From positions 1 to 64,000 of the forward strand of contig NZ_JBGFGP010000130.1 in NCBI RefSeq assembly GCF_041224545.1: a stretch of DNA of 64,000 bases, in the 5' to 3' direction. Position 1 is the first letter of the stretch, and each line of letters begins with the position of its first letter. Shown piece after piece: positions 27,987 through 36,862 of the stretch. The notes under the pieces are model-generated. The model saw only the letters and a program-made list of their open reading frames with translations. It had not been told where the DNA came from and did not search any database. This stretch comes from Sedimentitalea sp041224545 (GTDB lineage: Bacteria; Pseudomonadota; Alphaproteobacteria; Rhodobacterales; Rhodobacteraceae). Position numbers and translations under genes: made by a program.

Positions 27987-28871
27987 CTATGCCAACGTAA
28001 CGATATCGCCGTTGTCATCAACGAGTGTCGCATTTGCGTTTCCGGGCAAATGCGGCAGAGCGTTGCGGATTGCCGCGACCGGCATCAGGCAGAACGCGGT
28101 CGATGCGGCGTCTGCAATGGCGGCGCTGTCGGCCTGCACACTGACCGTCGACCAGAGCGGCGGCTGGCCCTGCGGTCCGACGATGTGACCCTGTCCGTTT
28201 CCAAGTGACATTGCGCCCGGGCTTGACGTGGCGATGGCGCGGTTGGTCAGCGTCTGCGTCGCAATCAATCCTTGGGTCGGGTCCGAGATGCCAAGACGCC
28301 ACGGGCCGCCGATCCCGCTGAATTCGCCGATATTCACCAGCACCCGGTCAAAGCCGCGCCGGCGCAAGTCATTCGCCGCGAGATCGGTGGCATAGCCCTG
28401 TGCAATCCCGTTCAGGGTCAGCGCCTGACCGGGATCGAGCGTCACCCGGCGCGATGTGCGGTCCACGCGGTCCCATCCCAGCAGCGTCCTCGCCCGGTCG
28501 AGGGGTTCGCGATTTCGTATCGCCTGCCAAAGGGGCTGGATCGTCGGATCGAACACACCGCCCGTCGCCCGATGGACGCGGTCGACCTGTTCGAAAAGGC
28601 CAAGCAGTTCCGGTTCGGGGTCTGTCAGCCTTCCGTTCCGGTTCAGTTCGGACAGGCGCGAACCCGGGTCGAACAGGCTGAACAGCCATTCGACGCGGCG
28701 CAACATCGCGCGCATGTCGTGCAACGCGCCCTCGGCGGCGTCAGGCTGCGCGTGAATGGTCAGCGATACCTCGGCTCCAAGCGCATGTCCCTGCCATCTG
28801 ACCGGTGCGGCACAGGCGGGTGTCGCCGCCGCCGCCGCCGCGATCGCAAGGAAGCGGCGTCGCGAGATCAT
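27987..28871 (-). CDS. apbE: FAD:protein FMN transferase (ApbE)
   Basis: A 294-residue flavin transferase that attaches FMN by a phosphoester bond to Thr or Ser of partner proteins in the periplasm. It begins with a twin-arginine-like signal (MISRRRFLAIAAAAAATPACA) and has LNGIAQGYATDLAA and the metal-site stretch SVQADSAAIADAASTAF. The start at 28871 gives an ATGA overlap with the upstream NosR-like gene; a longer in-frame start would lie inside that gene. The coupling implies the NosR-like protein is its substrate. Confidence 0.92.
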   Translation of the reverse strand: MISRRRFLAIAAAAAATPACAAPVRWQGHALGAEVSLTIHAQPDAAEGALHDMRAMLRRVEWLFSLFDPGSRLSELNRNGRLTDPEPELLGLFEQVDRVHRATGGVFDPTIQPLWQAIRNREPLDRARTLLGWDRVDRTSRRVTLDPGQALTLNGIAQGYATDLAANDLRRRGFDRVLVNIGEFSGIGGPWRLGISDPTQGLIATQTLTNRAIATSSPGAMSLGNGQGHIVGPQGQPPLWSTVSVQADSAAIADAASTAFCLMPVAAIRNALPHLPGNANATLVDDNGDIVTLA

Positions 28872-30943
28872 TCCGCCGCCTCGCGGCGCAGCTGGTTCTT
28901 GCGTGACAGAACCAGGGGAACACAGCGACTCCGGTCGTTGTGGATGCTCACACAATCGAGGCATTGGAAACACTCTGAATACTGGATTTCTCCGCTGCGC
29001 TTGATTGCGCCATAGTTGCATTTGACCTTGCATAATTGACAGGGACTACCGCATTCGGACCGTCGCGCGATCCAGTCGCGACCGCGCAGCATGCCGCCAA
29101 TCGCCATCACCGCGCCGAGTGGACAGACATAACGGCAGAAGCCCTTGAACATCGTTATCCCGAGCACCAGCCAGAACAACGCATAGGCGACATAGTACCA
29201 ATCGCGCATGAAAAATGTCGTTACCGCGGTCTTGAACGGTTCGACCTCGGCCACGAGATCGGTCTGATCCGGAGCGAGAAAGACCGTCGCGACCAGACCG
29301 GCCAGCAGGACATATTTCAGTTTTTTCAGCCGCGCGTCCCATCGGGCGGAAGGCTCGATACGCGGCAGGCGCAACAGGCGTCCGAGATGATGGGAAAATT
29401 CCTGCATCGCTCCGAAGGGGCAGAGCCAGCCACAGAACAGCCCGCGTCCCCAGAGCACGAAACCGGCGAGTGTCACCGCCCAGATCAGCAGTGAAAACGG
29501 ATCGTAGAGCAGGAAGGCAAAGCTGCCATTGTCGAACAGGGCGCGCAGGCTGCCCAGAACCGTCACGATCGAGAGCTGGCCCTGACCCCACCAGCCGATA
29601 AATCCGATCACCACCGCCAGAATGGTCAGGCGGATCGGCGTGAATGCCCGGTTGTCCGCCAGCGGGTTCATGCGAAAGAACAGCAGCCAGAGCAGCAGCG
29701 CAAGAAACCCGGCCAGCAAGACCATATCGGCCATGCGGTTCTGCAAGGCAGACAGCCATGGCGGCGCCGGGGTGACGACCTCGGGGCGAACAAAGAACCG
29801 CTCATCGGTCTGGTGCGTGACAGATAACGTCACGCTGCCGGTCTCGGGCTGGAACATGCCATGTTGCCGGACCGCCTCGACACTCAGCGTCCATTCGCTT
29901 GCCGGATCAAAGCCCAGCCGCCGGTCGGTACGCAGGATCATCGCACGCCCGTCGGGAACGCCGTCTGCCAGATCAAAGAACAGGTCGGCATCGCGCAACG
30001 CCACGGGGAATCCGTTTTGCTCGGCAGAAATCCGGTCGGGCGCGGTATTGCGCACGAAATCGTCGCTGACCAGCCCGTGACGGGCGGTCTCAATCAACAG
30101 GATCGGTTCGTCATCGCCGGAGATTTCGAGGAAATTCGCCAATTCCCGCAATCCGCTGTCATCGAGCACCGCGCGGGCGATGGACGGTGGCCCGATATCG
30201 ACAATCCAGAGGTCGAGATAGGGCTCGTCGGGATAATCGGTGGCTTCGGGATCATCGCCTTCCCACAGGGTGCCGGCAAATGCGTCTTCGATTTCGGCAT
30301 TGCTGACGCGCAGGCGCGTGGCCAGCCCCTGATCGACCAGCGCCTGCCAGTCCAGCGGCTCGTCGTGATCCGGGTCGGGATGTGCCGGTGGTTCTGCGCT
30401 GATGCCCTGCATCTTTTCGCGCGCCACGGCAAGCGCGGCGGCCATGATCGATTCATGTGCGATCCGCACCGAGGCGGTCGCCTTGGTGACGCCATCCAGA
30501 TAAACCAGCGAGCTGCCCTGCGATGCGCCTCGGTAGGGCGTTCCGACCACAAGGGACGTGGTTATCGAGTGCCCGGCATATTGTTCAAGAAAGGCACGAA
30601 AAGGTGCTTCGCCCAGGCCGGAGACAAAGATCGGCTCATTCTGCTCGATCAGGCGCACATCGAGGAACTTGCCGTCATGGTCCAGCAGGACCAGAAGGTT
30701 CACCGGTGCGCCGGAAAAGCCGGGCAGCGGCGCGAGCGGTTCGGTTTCAAACACGAACCCCGCATCGGCGCGGCTGATGTCGATAAGCTGGTAGACCCCG
30801 TCATTTCCGACCGGCTCGCCCAGCGAATAGGGTTGCGGCACAAGCGCGGCGATCTCCTCGCGCGGCAACGGTTCGCCCAGGGCGACGGTGCCGAGCAGGC
30901 CGGCATGCAGCCCCAGTATCATTAGCCAAAGTAACGCGCGCAT
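28868..30943 (-). CDS. NosR/NirI-like flavoprotein with polyferredoxin membrane domain
   Basis: A 691-residue inner-membrane protein. After a signal/anchor segment, a periplasmic FMN_bind domain carries the covalent flavinylation motif DGVTKAT (T156 the likely FMN site). A large periplasmic part (to about 400) follows, then about six transmembrane helices with CGWLCP (504-509) and CRYVCP (603-608), and a C-terminal ferredoxin part with C631/C635/C638/C642 and C658/C661/C664/C674, enough for two 4Fe-4S clusters. This is the NosR layout, but no nos genes are present. Overlap with apbE suggests it is flavinylated and moves electrons across or along the membrane for the PQQ module. Confidence 0.92.
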   Translation of the reverse strand: MRALLWLMILGLHAGLLGTVALGEPLPREEIAALVPQPYSLGEPVGNDGVYQLIDISRADAGFVFETEPLAPLPGFSGAPVNLLVLLDHDGKFLDVRLIEQNEPIFVSGLGEAPFRAFLEQYAGHSITTSLVVGTPYRGASQGSSLVYLDGVTKATASVRIAHESIMAAALAVAREKMQGISAEPPAHPDPDHDEPLDWQALVDQGLATRLRVSNAEIEDAFAGTLWEGDDPEATDYPDEPYLDLWIVDIGPPSIARAVLDDSGLRELANFLEISGDDEPILLIETARHGLVSDDFVRNTAPDRISAEQNGFPVALRDADLFFDLADGVPDGRAMILRTDRRLGFDPASEWTLSVEAVRQHGMFQPETGSVTLSVTHQTDERFFVRPEVVTPAPPWLSALQNRMADMVLLAGFLALLLWLLFFRMNPLADNRAFTPIRLTILAVVIGFIGWWGQGQLSIVTVLGSLRALFDNGSFAFLLYDPFSLLIWAVTLAGFVLWGRGLFCGWLCPFGAMQEFSHHLGRLLRLPRIEPSARWDARLKKLKYVLLAGLVATVFLAPDQTDLVAEVEPFKTAVTTFFMRDWYYVAYALFWLVLGITMFKGFCRYVCPLGAVMAIGGMLRGRDWIARRSECGSPCQLCKVKCNYGAIKRSGEIQYSECFQCLDCVSIHNDRSRCVPLVLSRKNQLRREAAE

Positions 30944-30981
30944 GGCCGCAGGCTAGATCGCGACCGCGTTCCGGAAAATGC

Positions 30982-31020
30982 GACCTTGGTCCAAGGGCCG
31001 GGCACTAAGACCAAAGGATC
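30982..31020. promoter_or_regulatory. GACC-type boxes between the NosR-like gene and pqqA
   Basis: GACCTTGGTC at 30982-30991 is the exact reverse complement of the GACCAAGGTC box upstream of pedF, and it sits inside a longer dyad (CCTTGG-T-CCAAGG at 30984-30996). A weaker copy, GACCAAAGGATC, is at 31009-31020. The 139-bp region separates two divergent genes of the PQQ module, so one regulator could control both. Confidence 0.55.
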
Positions 31021-31082
31021 ATTTGTTCGGTGTCGTGCCGGGGATAAGCTGCGCCAATACAGAACTCTTGGGAGGATACCGA

Positions 31083-31190
31083 ATGGCCTGGAAGACACCT
31101 GAAATCACCGAAGTGAACTGCGGCATGGAGATCAACATGTATTCTCCCGCCGATGATGACAGCCGCGATTACGAACCGGACCTGTTCTGA
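31083..31190 (+). CDS. pqqA: PqqA, precursor peptide of PQQ
   Basis: A 35-residue peptide, MAWKTPEITEVNCGMEINMY followed by an acidic tail ending PDLF. It contains the E16-x3-Y20 pair that the PqqE/PqqD system cross-links to build pyrroloquinoline quinone. GGAGGAT lies 5 bp upstream of the ATG. No pqqB, C, D or E follows, so the biosynthetic genes must be elsewhere. Being a small gene it is easily overlooked; its place at the edge of the quinoprotein module supports the call. Confidence 0.88.
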   Translation: MAWKTPEITEVNCGMEINMYSPADDDSRDYEPDLF

Positions 31191-31286
31191 GGGAACGCGG
31201 CGTTTCGCGCGCCGCGACCTGTCCTGACGGGTCGCGTATCGCCGATTGACGACGCCAAAGCGTCCTTTGGAACACATCAGAGTTGC

Positions 31287-31318
31287 CCCGCGTCAGATCG
31301 ACTGGCGCGGGTTTTCTT
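31287..31318 (+). terminator. Rho-independent terminator downstream of pqqA
   Basis: CCCGCG (31287-31292) pairs with CGCGGG (31306-31311) over a 13-base loop and is followed by TTTTCTT. It lies about 100 bp after the pqqA stop. A second GC-rich inverted repeat without a T tract (CGCGGCG/CGCCGCG, 31196-31202 and 31210-31216) immediately follows the gene and may protect the short mRNA. Confidence 0.65.
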
Positions 31319-31403
31319 GTCTCGAGCGTGATGCAGGTCCGGCCTCTGGTCTTTTCGGATGGCGCGTGTAACGTGATCCCAAGACGAAGACAGCAGGGAC
31401 ATC

Positions 31404-32852
31404 ATGCAGGACATTTATCTCGAGAACGACGCCACGGGGCTGGCGGCGCTGGTGGCAAGTGGCGAGGTTTCAGCCGATACGTTGCTGGAGTGTGCGCTTG
31501 AGCGCGTCGCGGCCATCAACCCGTCACTGAACGCGGTCGTGATGCTGCGCGAGGAGGTTGCGCGCGATGCGATCCGCGCCGGGCTGCCGAAGGGGCCATT
31601 CACCGGCGTGCCGTTTCTGCTGAAGGATCTCGGGGCCGAGGCGATTGATTTTCCGACCAATAACGGGTCTGCCCTGATGCGCGACAGCGCGCACAGCTAT
31701 GACAGCGAACTCTTTCTGCGCCTGCGTGCCGCAGGGCTGGTCAGTTTCGGTCGCACCACCTCGCCGGAACTTGGCGTCGGTCCGGTGACCGAGGCACAGG
31801 TCTACGGCGGACCGACGCGCAACCCCTGGAACACCGATCACACGTCGGGGGGCTCGTCCGGTGGGGCGGCTGCCGCCGTTGCGGCAGGGATCGTGCCGGT
31901 TGCACATGGCAGCGATGGCGGCGGGTCGGTGCGCATTCCGGCGTCGTCCTGCGGGCTGGTCGGATTCAAACCCACGCGCGCGCGCCTGCCGGAAGGGCCG
32001 GGGGCCGGCGAGGGCTGGGGCGGAATGGCGATCGACGGGTTTCTGACACGCAGCCTGCGCGACACCGCGGCGCTTCTGGATGCGGTCAACGGGCCGGATC
32101 TTGGTGCGCCTTATTTCCCGCCACCGATGCAAGGGACCTTTGTGCAGGCGCTGGTCGCGCCACCACGCCGGTTGCGTGTCGCGCTGTGCCCGATGACACT
32201 CAGCGGGACGCCGGTGCATGCCGACTGTGCCGAAGCGGTCGAAAAGACCGGTCGCCTGCTCGAGAGCCTTGGACATGATGTCGAACCGGTCAGTTTGCCC
32301 GCCGATCTGGATGTCGAGGCGATGATGATCGCTTGGACACGTATTGTCGCCTGCGGCACGGCGCTGTCGGTTCGATCGGTCCTGCGGGGCAAACCGCTCG
32401 ATCGGGAACTGCTGGATGGCGTGACACGCGGTGCACTTGCCTATGCCGAGCAGATCTCCGGCGCGGATTATCTTGAGGCCATTGGCGAGATACATGCTTT
32501 TGGCCGTCGCATGGCGCATTTCCTGACCGCGTGCGATGTGCTGGTGACGCCGACGCTGGCGGCGCCGCCCGCGCCGGTCGGACGGCACAAGCCGGATAAC
32601 GAGGATTTCCTCGATTACCGCACCGGGCCGGGCGGCGTTTTCGAATATTCGCCCTTTACCGCCGTCTTCAACGCGAGCGGGCAACCCGCCGTGTCGCTGC
32701 CGCTGCACTGGACCGCAGAGGACCTGCCGGTGGGCGTGCATCTCGCGATGCCTTTCGGCGCGGACGAGGGCCTGATGTCGCTCGCCTCGCAGATTGAAGC
32801 GGCGGCGCCCTGGTGGGACAAGCAACAACAACTGGTCGCGAGACTCGGCTGA
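31404..32852 (+). CDS. Amidase (amidase signature family)
   Basis: A 482-residue amide hydrolase with the Ser-cisSer-Lys triad: K74 in VPFLLKDLGAE, S151 in the TSGGSSGG signature and S175 in DGGGSVRIPAS. The 24-residue cisSer-Ser spacing is canonical. It starts a plus-strand run with an amidohydrolase (26 bp gap) and a flavin monooxygenase, so the three probably degrade one amide or N-heterocyclic compound. Nothing in the sequence fixes the substrate; GatA is unlikely because no gatB/C is present. Confidence 0.92.
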   Translation: MQDIYLENDATGLAALVASGEVSADTLLECALERVAAINPSLNAVVMLREEVARDAIRAGLPKGPFTGVPFLLKDLGAEAIDFPTNNGSALMRDSAHSYDSELFLRLRAAGLVSFGRTTSPELGVGPVTEAQVYGGPTRNPWNTDHTSGGSSGGAAAAVAAGIVPVAHGSDGGGSVRIPASSCGLVGFKPTRARLPEGPGAGEGWGGMAIDGFLTRSLRDTAALLDAVNGPDLGAPYFPPPMQGTFVQALVAPPRRLRVALCPMTLSGTPVHADCAEAVEKTGRLLESLGHDVEPVSLPADLDVEAMMIAWTRIVACGTALSVRSVLRGKPLDRELLDGVTRGALAYAEQISGADYLEAIGEIHAFGRRMAHFLTACDVLVTPTLAAPPAPVGRHKPDNEDFLDYRTGPGGVFEYSPFTAVFNASGQPAVSLPLHWTAEDLPVGVHLAMPFGADEGLMSLASQIEAAAPWWDKQQQLVARLG

Positions 32853-32878
32853 CACAACAACAGGGGCGGAACAGGTTC

Positions 32879-34549
32879 ATGACGGTTGCAGAGATCATCA
32901 TCGAGAATGGCAGGCTGATCACGTTTGACGACAGCAACGGACACGCCGAGGCCATTGCACTTGCGGGCGGTCGTATTCTCGCCGTCGGCAGCAATGCCGA
33001 GATAGGCGCAATGCGCGGACCCGACACGCGGACCATCGACGCGGCGAAGTGCACGGTTCTGCCGGGTTTCATCGAAAGCCATATCCATCTGTTTTCCGGC
33101 GGTCTGGAACTGGGCCTGCTGGACCTCTCGACCAGCCATGATATCGAAACCGTCACGGCCAGGGTGCGCGCCTATTCGGCAGAGCAGCCGGATGTGCCGC
33201 TGCTCTACGCGATCGGGGCGCATTACGATCTGTTGGGGCCGGGACGGACGATCGACCGTCACGGGCTTGATCGGGTAATGCCCGACCGGCCGTTTGCGGT
33301 GATGGCGGCGGATCATCATACGTTATGGGCCAACACCCGCGCTCTGGAACTCGCCGGCATCCTGCGGGGCGGTTCGGTATCTGAAGGCAGCGAGATCGTG
33401 ATGGGTGCAGACGGGCTGGCAACCGGCGAACTGCTCGAATCCGGTGCGTATGAACACGTTCTCGCCAAGACCGCATCCGGGGGGCGTGACCTTCTGGGCA
33501 TGACAACCGGCAACGATCCTTCTCCTCCGGCGACATCGCAGCAACGTGCGGCGGACAAGGCGGTGCTGCGCGACGCGCTTCGGCATCTGGCAAAGACCGG
33601 CGTGACCACCTTTCACAACATGGACGGCAACCTGTATCAGCTTGAGCTGCTGTCGGAGATCGAGGCCGAGGGAGACCTGATTTGCCGGGGACAGATTCCG
33701 TTCCATCTCAAGAATTTCGATCCTGTCGACCGTCTTGCCGAGGCGGACGAGATGCGCCGACGGTTTGACAGTGACTGGCTCTGGTCCGGGCGGCTGAAAC
33801 TGTTTCATGACGGGGTCGTGGAATCCGGCACGGCGGCCATGTTGCGCCCCTATCCGAACTGGCCGGACAGCACCGGTGCGCCGTTGTTCGCGCCGGAACA
33901 GTTCAACGAGATCTGCGTGCGGGCGGATGCGATGGGTTTGCAGATCAGCGTTCATGCCATCGGCGACGCCGCCGTGCGCGGCACGCTTGACGGTTATGCC
34001 GCCGCCCGCGCGGCCAACGGCGTCCGCGACAGTCGCCACAGGATCGAGCATATTGAAGTGCTTCATCCTGACGATCTGCCGCGCCTGCGGGCGCTTGACG
34101 TCGTCGCTTCGATGCAGCCGCTGCACGCGCCGTGGGGTGGGCTTTTTGCGCCCCCCAAAGAGGGGCAGGTCTTGCACGAAGACCAGAAGCCGCTGGCCTA
34201 CGCCTGTCAGACGATCCGCGAAACCGGTGTGCCCCTGATCTTCTCCAGCGACTGGCCCGTGGTGCCGGTCGAGGTGTTGCCATCGCTCGGCGCGGCGGTC
34301 GCGCCAAAAGGGCTTGGCGGCAACTGGACGGATCAGAGACAGAACCTGCATGATGCACTGGCGAGCTATACGTCCACGGCGGCCTATGCGGAGTTCAGCG
34401 AAGGCAGAAAAGGCCGGCTGACGCCCGGCATGTTCGCCGATCTGGTGATCCTGTCCGACGACATTGAAAAGGTCGCGCCGGAAGCGGTGGGCGCGCTGTC
34501 GGTGCGGCTCACGATTTGCGGTGGCCGCGTGACGTATGACGCAGGCTAG
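32879..34549 (+). CDS. Amidohydrolase family 3 (YtcJ-like)
   Basis: A 556-residue metal-dependent hydrolase. N-terminal beta-sandwich residues (IIIENGRLITFDD) precede the metal motif GFIESHIHLFSGG (HxH near residue 67), then TTFHNMDG, HAIGDAAVRGTLDGY (near 365), RIEHIEVLHPDDL and SSDWPV. The YtcJ group acts on exocyclic or N-linked amide bonds. It sits between an amidase and a flavin monooxygenase with short gaps, consistent with one catabolic operon. Confidence 0.9.
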   Translation: MTVAEIIIENGRLITFDDSNGHAEAIALAGGRILAVGSNAEIGAMRGPDTRTIDAAKCTVLPGFIESHIHLFSGGLELGLLDLSTSHDIETVTARVRAYSAEQPDVPLLYAIGAHYDLLGPGRTIDRHGLDRVMPDRPFAVMAADHHTLWANTRALELAGILRGGSVSEGSEIVMGADGLATGELLESGAYEHVLAKTASGGRDLLGMTTGNDPSPPATSQQRAADKAVLRDALRHLAKTGVTTFHNMDGNLYQLELLSEIEAEGDLICRGQIPFHLKNFDPVDRLAEADEMRRRFDSDWLWSGRLKLFHDGVVESGTAAMLRPYPNWPDSTGAPLFAPEQFNEICVRADAMGLQISVHAIGDAAVRGTLDGYAAARAANGVRDSRHRIEHIEVLHPDDLPRLRALDVVASMQPLHAPWGGLFAPPKEGQVLHEDQKPLAYACQTIRETGVPLIFSSDWPVVPVEVLPSLGAAVAPKGLGGNWTDQRQNLHDALASYTSTAAYAEFSEGRKGRLTPGMFADLVILSDDIEKVAPEAVGALSVRLTICGGRVTYDAG

Positions 34550-34579
34550 GACGATCCGCTGGCGCCAAAGGAGGATCCC

Positions 34580-35869
34580 ATGAGCGAACCACATGTCCTG
34601 ATTGCCGGCGGTGGGATCGGCGGGCTGACGCTTGCGCTGACGCTGCATCAGATCGGTGTCAGGGCCACGGTTTTCGAGGCGGCGCGCGAGATGCGCCCGC
34701 TGGGGGTGGGGATCAACCTGCAACCGAATGCGGTGCGCGAGTTGATGGATCTCGGCATCGGCACCGACGCGCTGGACACGGTTGGGCTTCCGGCCCGCGA
34801 ATGGGCGCTTGTCGGGCTGAACGGCCGGGAAATCTATGCGGAGCCGCGCGGGCTCGAGGCCGGGTATGCCTGGCCGCAATATGCCATGCATCGCGGCCTG
34901 TTTCACGTGTTGTTGTATGAAACCGTGATCAACAGGCTGGGGCCGGACGCGGTGCGGATGGGAACCCGCGTGTCATCCTACGAGCACCTGCCGGACGGGC
35001 GTGTCTCGGTGACCTGCACCGATGCGCGGGGCGATGTGGTGCGCCATGATGGCACGCTTCTGATCGGTGCGGATGGTATCCATTCGACCATCCGCGCGCA
35101 GATGTACCCGGATCAGCCTCCGATCCACTGGGGCGGCATTCTGATGTGGCGCGGCACGACGCGGATGCGCCCGATCCGAACCGGATCGTCCTTTGTCGGG
35201 TTGGGCACACATCGGCACCGTATGGTGGTCTACCCGATTTCGCATCCCGATCCTGACGGAATCTGCACCGTCAACTGGATCGCCGAACAGACCGTCGCGC
35301 CCGGGCATCGCTGGGAAAAGAGCGGCTGGTTCCGCCCGGTTGAAATCGACAGCTTCGCGCATGAATTCGACGGGTTCCGCTATGACTGGCTCGACGTCCC
35401 GGCGATGCTGCGCGCGTCGGACATCGCGTATGAGAACCCGATGATCGATCGTAACCCGATCCCGACCTGGGTTGACGGACCCGTTGCGCTGATGGGAGAC
35501 GCGGCGCACGCGATGTATCCGACCGGGTCAAACGGGGCGAGCCAGGCGATCGTCGATGCGCGTGTGCTCGGGCAGTCGATGGTCGCGCGGGGTGTCACGC
35601 CAGACGCGCTTGCGGCATATGACGCGGCTCTGTGCGCGCCGGTGTCCCAACTGGTGCTGCGCAACCGCGAGGCGGGTCCGTTCGGGTTGCTCAATCTCGT
35701 GCATGAGCGCTGTGGCGGCGCGTTCGACAATATCGACGAGGTTATCCCGCCCGATGAACGGGCGGCCTTCGTGGCCGGATACAAGCAGGCCGCCGGCTTT
35801 GCCATCGAGCGCCTGAACGCGGCACCGCCGACTATCCCGCAAGGTGCAAAGGTGGCCGCCGCGCGGTGA
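34580..35869 (+). CDS. FAD-dependent aromatic-type monooxygenase
   Basis: A 429-residue group A flavin monooxygenase. It has the FAD dinucleotide fold GGGIGGLTLALTLHQIG at the N-terminus, the DG-type motif LIGADGIHSTIR at about 155 and the second FAD motif LMGDAAHAMYPTGSNGASQAI near 300. It resembles salicylate hydroxylase and flavin-dependent oxidoreductases of purine/aromatic catabolism. AAGGAGGATCC upstream is an excellent ribosome binding site. It closes the amidase-amidohydrolase operon. Confidence 0.9.
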   Translation: MSEPHVLIAGGGIGGLTLALTLHQIGVRATVFEAAREMRPLGVGINLQPNAVRELMDLGIGTDALDTVGLPAREWALVGLNGREIYAEPRGLEAGYAWPQYAMHRGLFHVLLYETVINRLGPDAVRMGTRVSSYEHLPDGRVSVTCTDARGDVVRHDGTLLIGADGIHSTIRAQMYPDQPPIHWGGILMWRGTTRMRPIRTGSSFVGLGTHRHRMVVYPISHPDPDGICTVNWIAEQTVAPGHRWEKSGWFRPVEIDSFAHEFDGFRYDWLDVPAMLRASDIAYENPMIDRNPIPTWVDGPVALMGDAAHAMYPTGSNGASQAIVDARVLGQSMVARGVTPDALAAYDAALCAPVSQLVLRNREAGPFGLLNLVHERCGGAFDNIDEVIPPDERAAFVAGYKQAAGFAIERLNAAPPTIPQGAKVAAAR

Positions 35870-35991
35870 TCGCATCGCTTGCCTGGCTACGACCTAAGCG
35901 ACGAACAGTGTGACGGTGGATCGTTCAACGCCACCGCCCGCGCATTGTTTCGATCTGAAAAAAAACGCGCGGAAACCGGTTGCACAAACCT

Positions 35992-36015
35992 ATATTTCGG
36001 TTATTCATGAAATAT
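35992..36015. promoter_or_regulatory. Probable ArsR operator overlapping the start of the ars operon
   Basis: ATATTTC (35992-35998) and GAAATAT (36009-36015) form a perfect 7-bp dyad with a 10-bp spacer, and the right arm includes the first two bases of the ATG. AT-rich dyads of this size are typical ArsR sites; bound repressor would block initiation directly. Confidence 0.65.
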
Positions 36016-36862
36016 GGAAATAGATATTCTCTCCCGCCTGTCGGCATTGGCACATCCGCAGCGCCTTGCGCTGTTCCGGCTGTTGATGCGCCGGTATCCG
36101 GACCAAGTTGCGGCGGGAGAACTGGCGCGGGCGCTCGACCTCAAGGCAAGCACGCTTTCCGCCTACCTCGCGACGCTGGTGCAGGCGGGGCTGCTGGTGC
36201 AGACGCGGGCAGGGACATCGCTGCTCTACAGCGTCAATCTTGCGGGCGTGCGGCAGACCTTCGACCACCTGTTCCTCGATTGCTGCCGCGGTCGTCCCGA
36301 ACTGTGCCCTCCCATCTCGATGCCATCGGCGACAGAGCCCGCACCCCGGCCTGAGCGCCCGTACAACGTCCTCTTTCTCTGCTCCGGAAATTCGGTTCGT
36401 TCGATCCTGGCGGAGTCGCTGTTGCGTCACGAGGGGGGAGGGATGTTCAACGCCTACTCTGCCGGAACTAACCCGTGTTCCGCGCCGGATCCGCGCGTGC
36501 TCGATCTGCTCCGAACCTGCGGGCATGACATTGCAAATCTGCGATCCAAGGCGCTGAGCACCTATCGGTGCCCCGACGCGCCGGGATTCGATTTCGTTTT
36601 CACGGTTTGCGATCGGGCCGCAAATGAAGAGTGTCCGACCTGGCCCGGACAACCGATAAGTGCACATTGGGGCGTGCCCGATCCCACCGGGGTTCCGGGT
36701 GGCGAAGCGGAAAAGGCACTGGCCCTGAAGCAGACCTATGGCGCACTTTCACGGCGCATCGCCGGTTTTGCCGCCTTGCCGATCAAGTCTCTGGATCGGG
36801 TCTCCCTGCAACACGCGGTCGATGATCTGGCCCGACTGCCCGAAGAGAACGTGCCATCATGA
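36014..36862 (+). CDS. ArsR repressor fused to arsenate reductase (LMW-phosphatase type)
   Basis: A 282-residue fusion. Residues 1-100 are an ArsR winged helix (HPQRLALFRLL, ASTLSAYLATL) with a cysteine cluster C90, C91 and C98 at its C-terminus that could bind As(III), similar to the A. ferrooxidans ArsR type. Residues about 115-265 are a low-molecular-weight phosphatase-like ArsC: catalytic loop C123-x5-R129 (CSGNSVR), redox cysteines C199 and C207, and DPTG. Sensor and detoxifying enzyme are thus one polypeptide. There is no clear ribosome binding site. The stop overlaps the GAPDH start by 4 bp. Confidence 0.9.
   Translation: MEIDILSRLSALAHPQRLALFRLLMRRYPDQVAAGELARALDLKASTLSAYLATLVQAGLLVQTRAGTSLLYSVNLAGVRQTFDHLFLDCCRGRPELCPPISMPSATEPAPRPERPYNVLFLCSGNSVRSILAESLLRHEGGGMFNAYSAGTNPCSAPDPRVLDLLRTCGHDIANLRSKALSTYRCPDAPGFDFVFTVCDRAANEECPTWPGQPISAHWGVPDPTGVPGGEAEKALALKQTYGALSRRIAGFAALPIKSLDRVSLQHAVDDLARLPEENVPS

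Noticed and set aside
28868..30943. Start of a nitrous-oxide reduction operon
   Set aside because: No nosZ, nosD, nosF, nosY or nosL is present; neighbours belong to PQQ alcohol oxidation.
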